Shown in pieces: positions 5,908 to 5,986 of a stretch of 5,986 bases of DNA. Location: NCBI GenBank assembly GCA_037441765.1, contig JBBIRM010000178.1, forward strand, positions 1 to 5,986, written 5' to 3'. Source of the DNA: JBBIRM01 sp037441765 (GTDB lineage Bacteria; Desulfobacterota; BSN033; UBA1163). Under the pieces are notes generated by a model, which made no database searches, was not told the DNA's origin, and saw only the letters and a program-made list of their open reading frames with translations. The position numbers and the translations under genes are program-made. The stretch's first letter is position 1, and each line of letters opens with the position of its first letter.

Positions 5908-5986
5908 CTATTGAATTGCCAATCGATAAGGTTATGAAAGAATCATTCTTGCTTGTAAGCCCTCAATCATTATGTTATTTTGAAAA

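Noticed and set aside
5949..5976. Promoter-like TTGCTT and TATGTT near the right edge for a downstream gene
   Set aside because: The -35 match is weak, the spacer is 16 bases and no gene start is visible before the window ends; the ATG at 5972 meets a stop after three codons.
1..5986. tRNA, rRNA, CRISPR array, insertion sequence or attachment site
   Set aside because: I saw no cloverleaf, regularly spaced repeat, transposase or flanking inverted repeat; non-coding space is limited to about 170 bases on the left and 100 on the right.

Overview
The window holds one compact six-gene operon on the + strand (about 175-5884), with a short leader region before it and about 100 non-coding bases after it. 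The products belong to the reductive acetyl-CoA (Wood-Ljungdahl) pathway of anaerobes. They are an iron-sulfur/flavin electron-transfer module (two HdrA-like flavoproteins and an MvhD-like protein) followed by a MetV-MetF type methylenetetrahydrofolate reductase and a second, divergent MetF-like protein. The gene content points to a strictly anaerobic bacterium, perhaps a deltaproteobacterial/Desulfobacterota or acetogen-like lineage. The DNA is moderately AT-rich. No taxonomic marker is present, so the lineage is inference only.

Layout. Bases 1-174 hold a candidate sigma70-type promoter (93-121) and an uncertain minus-strand ORF that runs off the left edge. Then come hdrA-like 1 (TTG start, 344 aa), hdrA-like 2 (571 aa, starting on the base after the previous stop), an mvhD-like gene (138 aa), metV (223 aa from its well-supported ATG), metF1 (307 aa, 4-base ATGA overlap with metV) and metF2 (291 aa). 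A 7-bp hairpin follows the last stop directly. All junctions are 32 bases or less, so co-transcription is very likely.

How the genes may work together. In Moorella-type acetogens MetFV associates with HdrABC and MvhD. Here HdrB and HdrC are absent from the window, and the usual single HdrA is replaced by two complementary proteins. HdrA1 is a bare FAD core that keeps the CX12CX3CC cluster motif. HdrA2 has the HdrA N-terminal fold, a FAD core with its cysteines lost, and a C-terminal 2x[4Fe-4S] ferredoxin domain. With the separate MvhD this resembles the QmoA/QmoB plan (QmoB being roughly HdrA2 plus MvhD), here attached to a methylene-THF reductase. The MetF pair shows the same asymmetry. MetF1 keeps the residues equivalent to the E. 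coli catalytic Glu, Asp and Gln, while MetF2 keeps the Glu but has Thr and Asn at the other two sites. The most interesting reading is a hetero-oligomeric, Qmo-like electron-transfer MTHFR complex in which normally identical subunits have become paralogous pairs, one intact and one degenerate.
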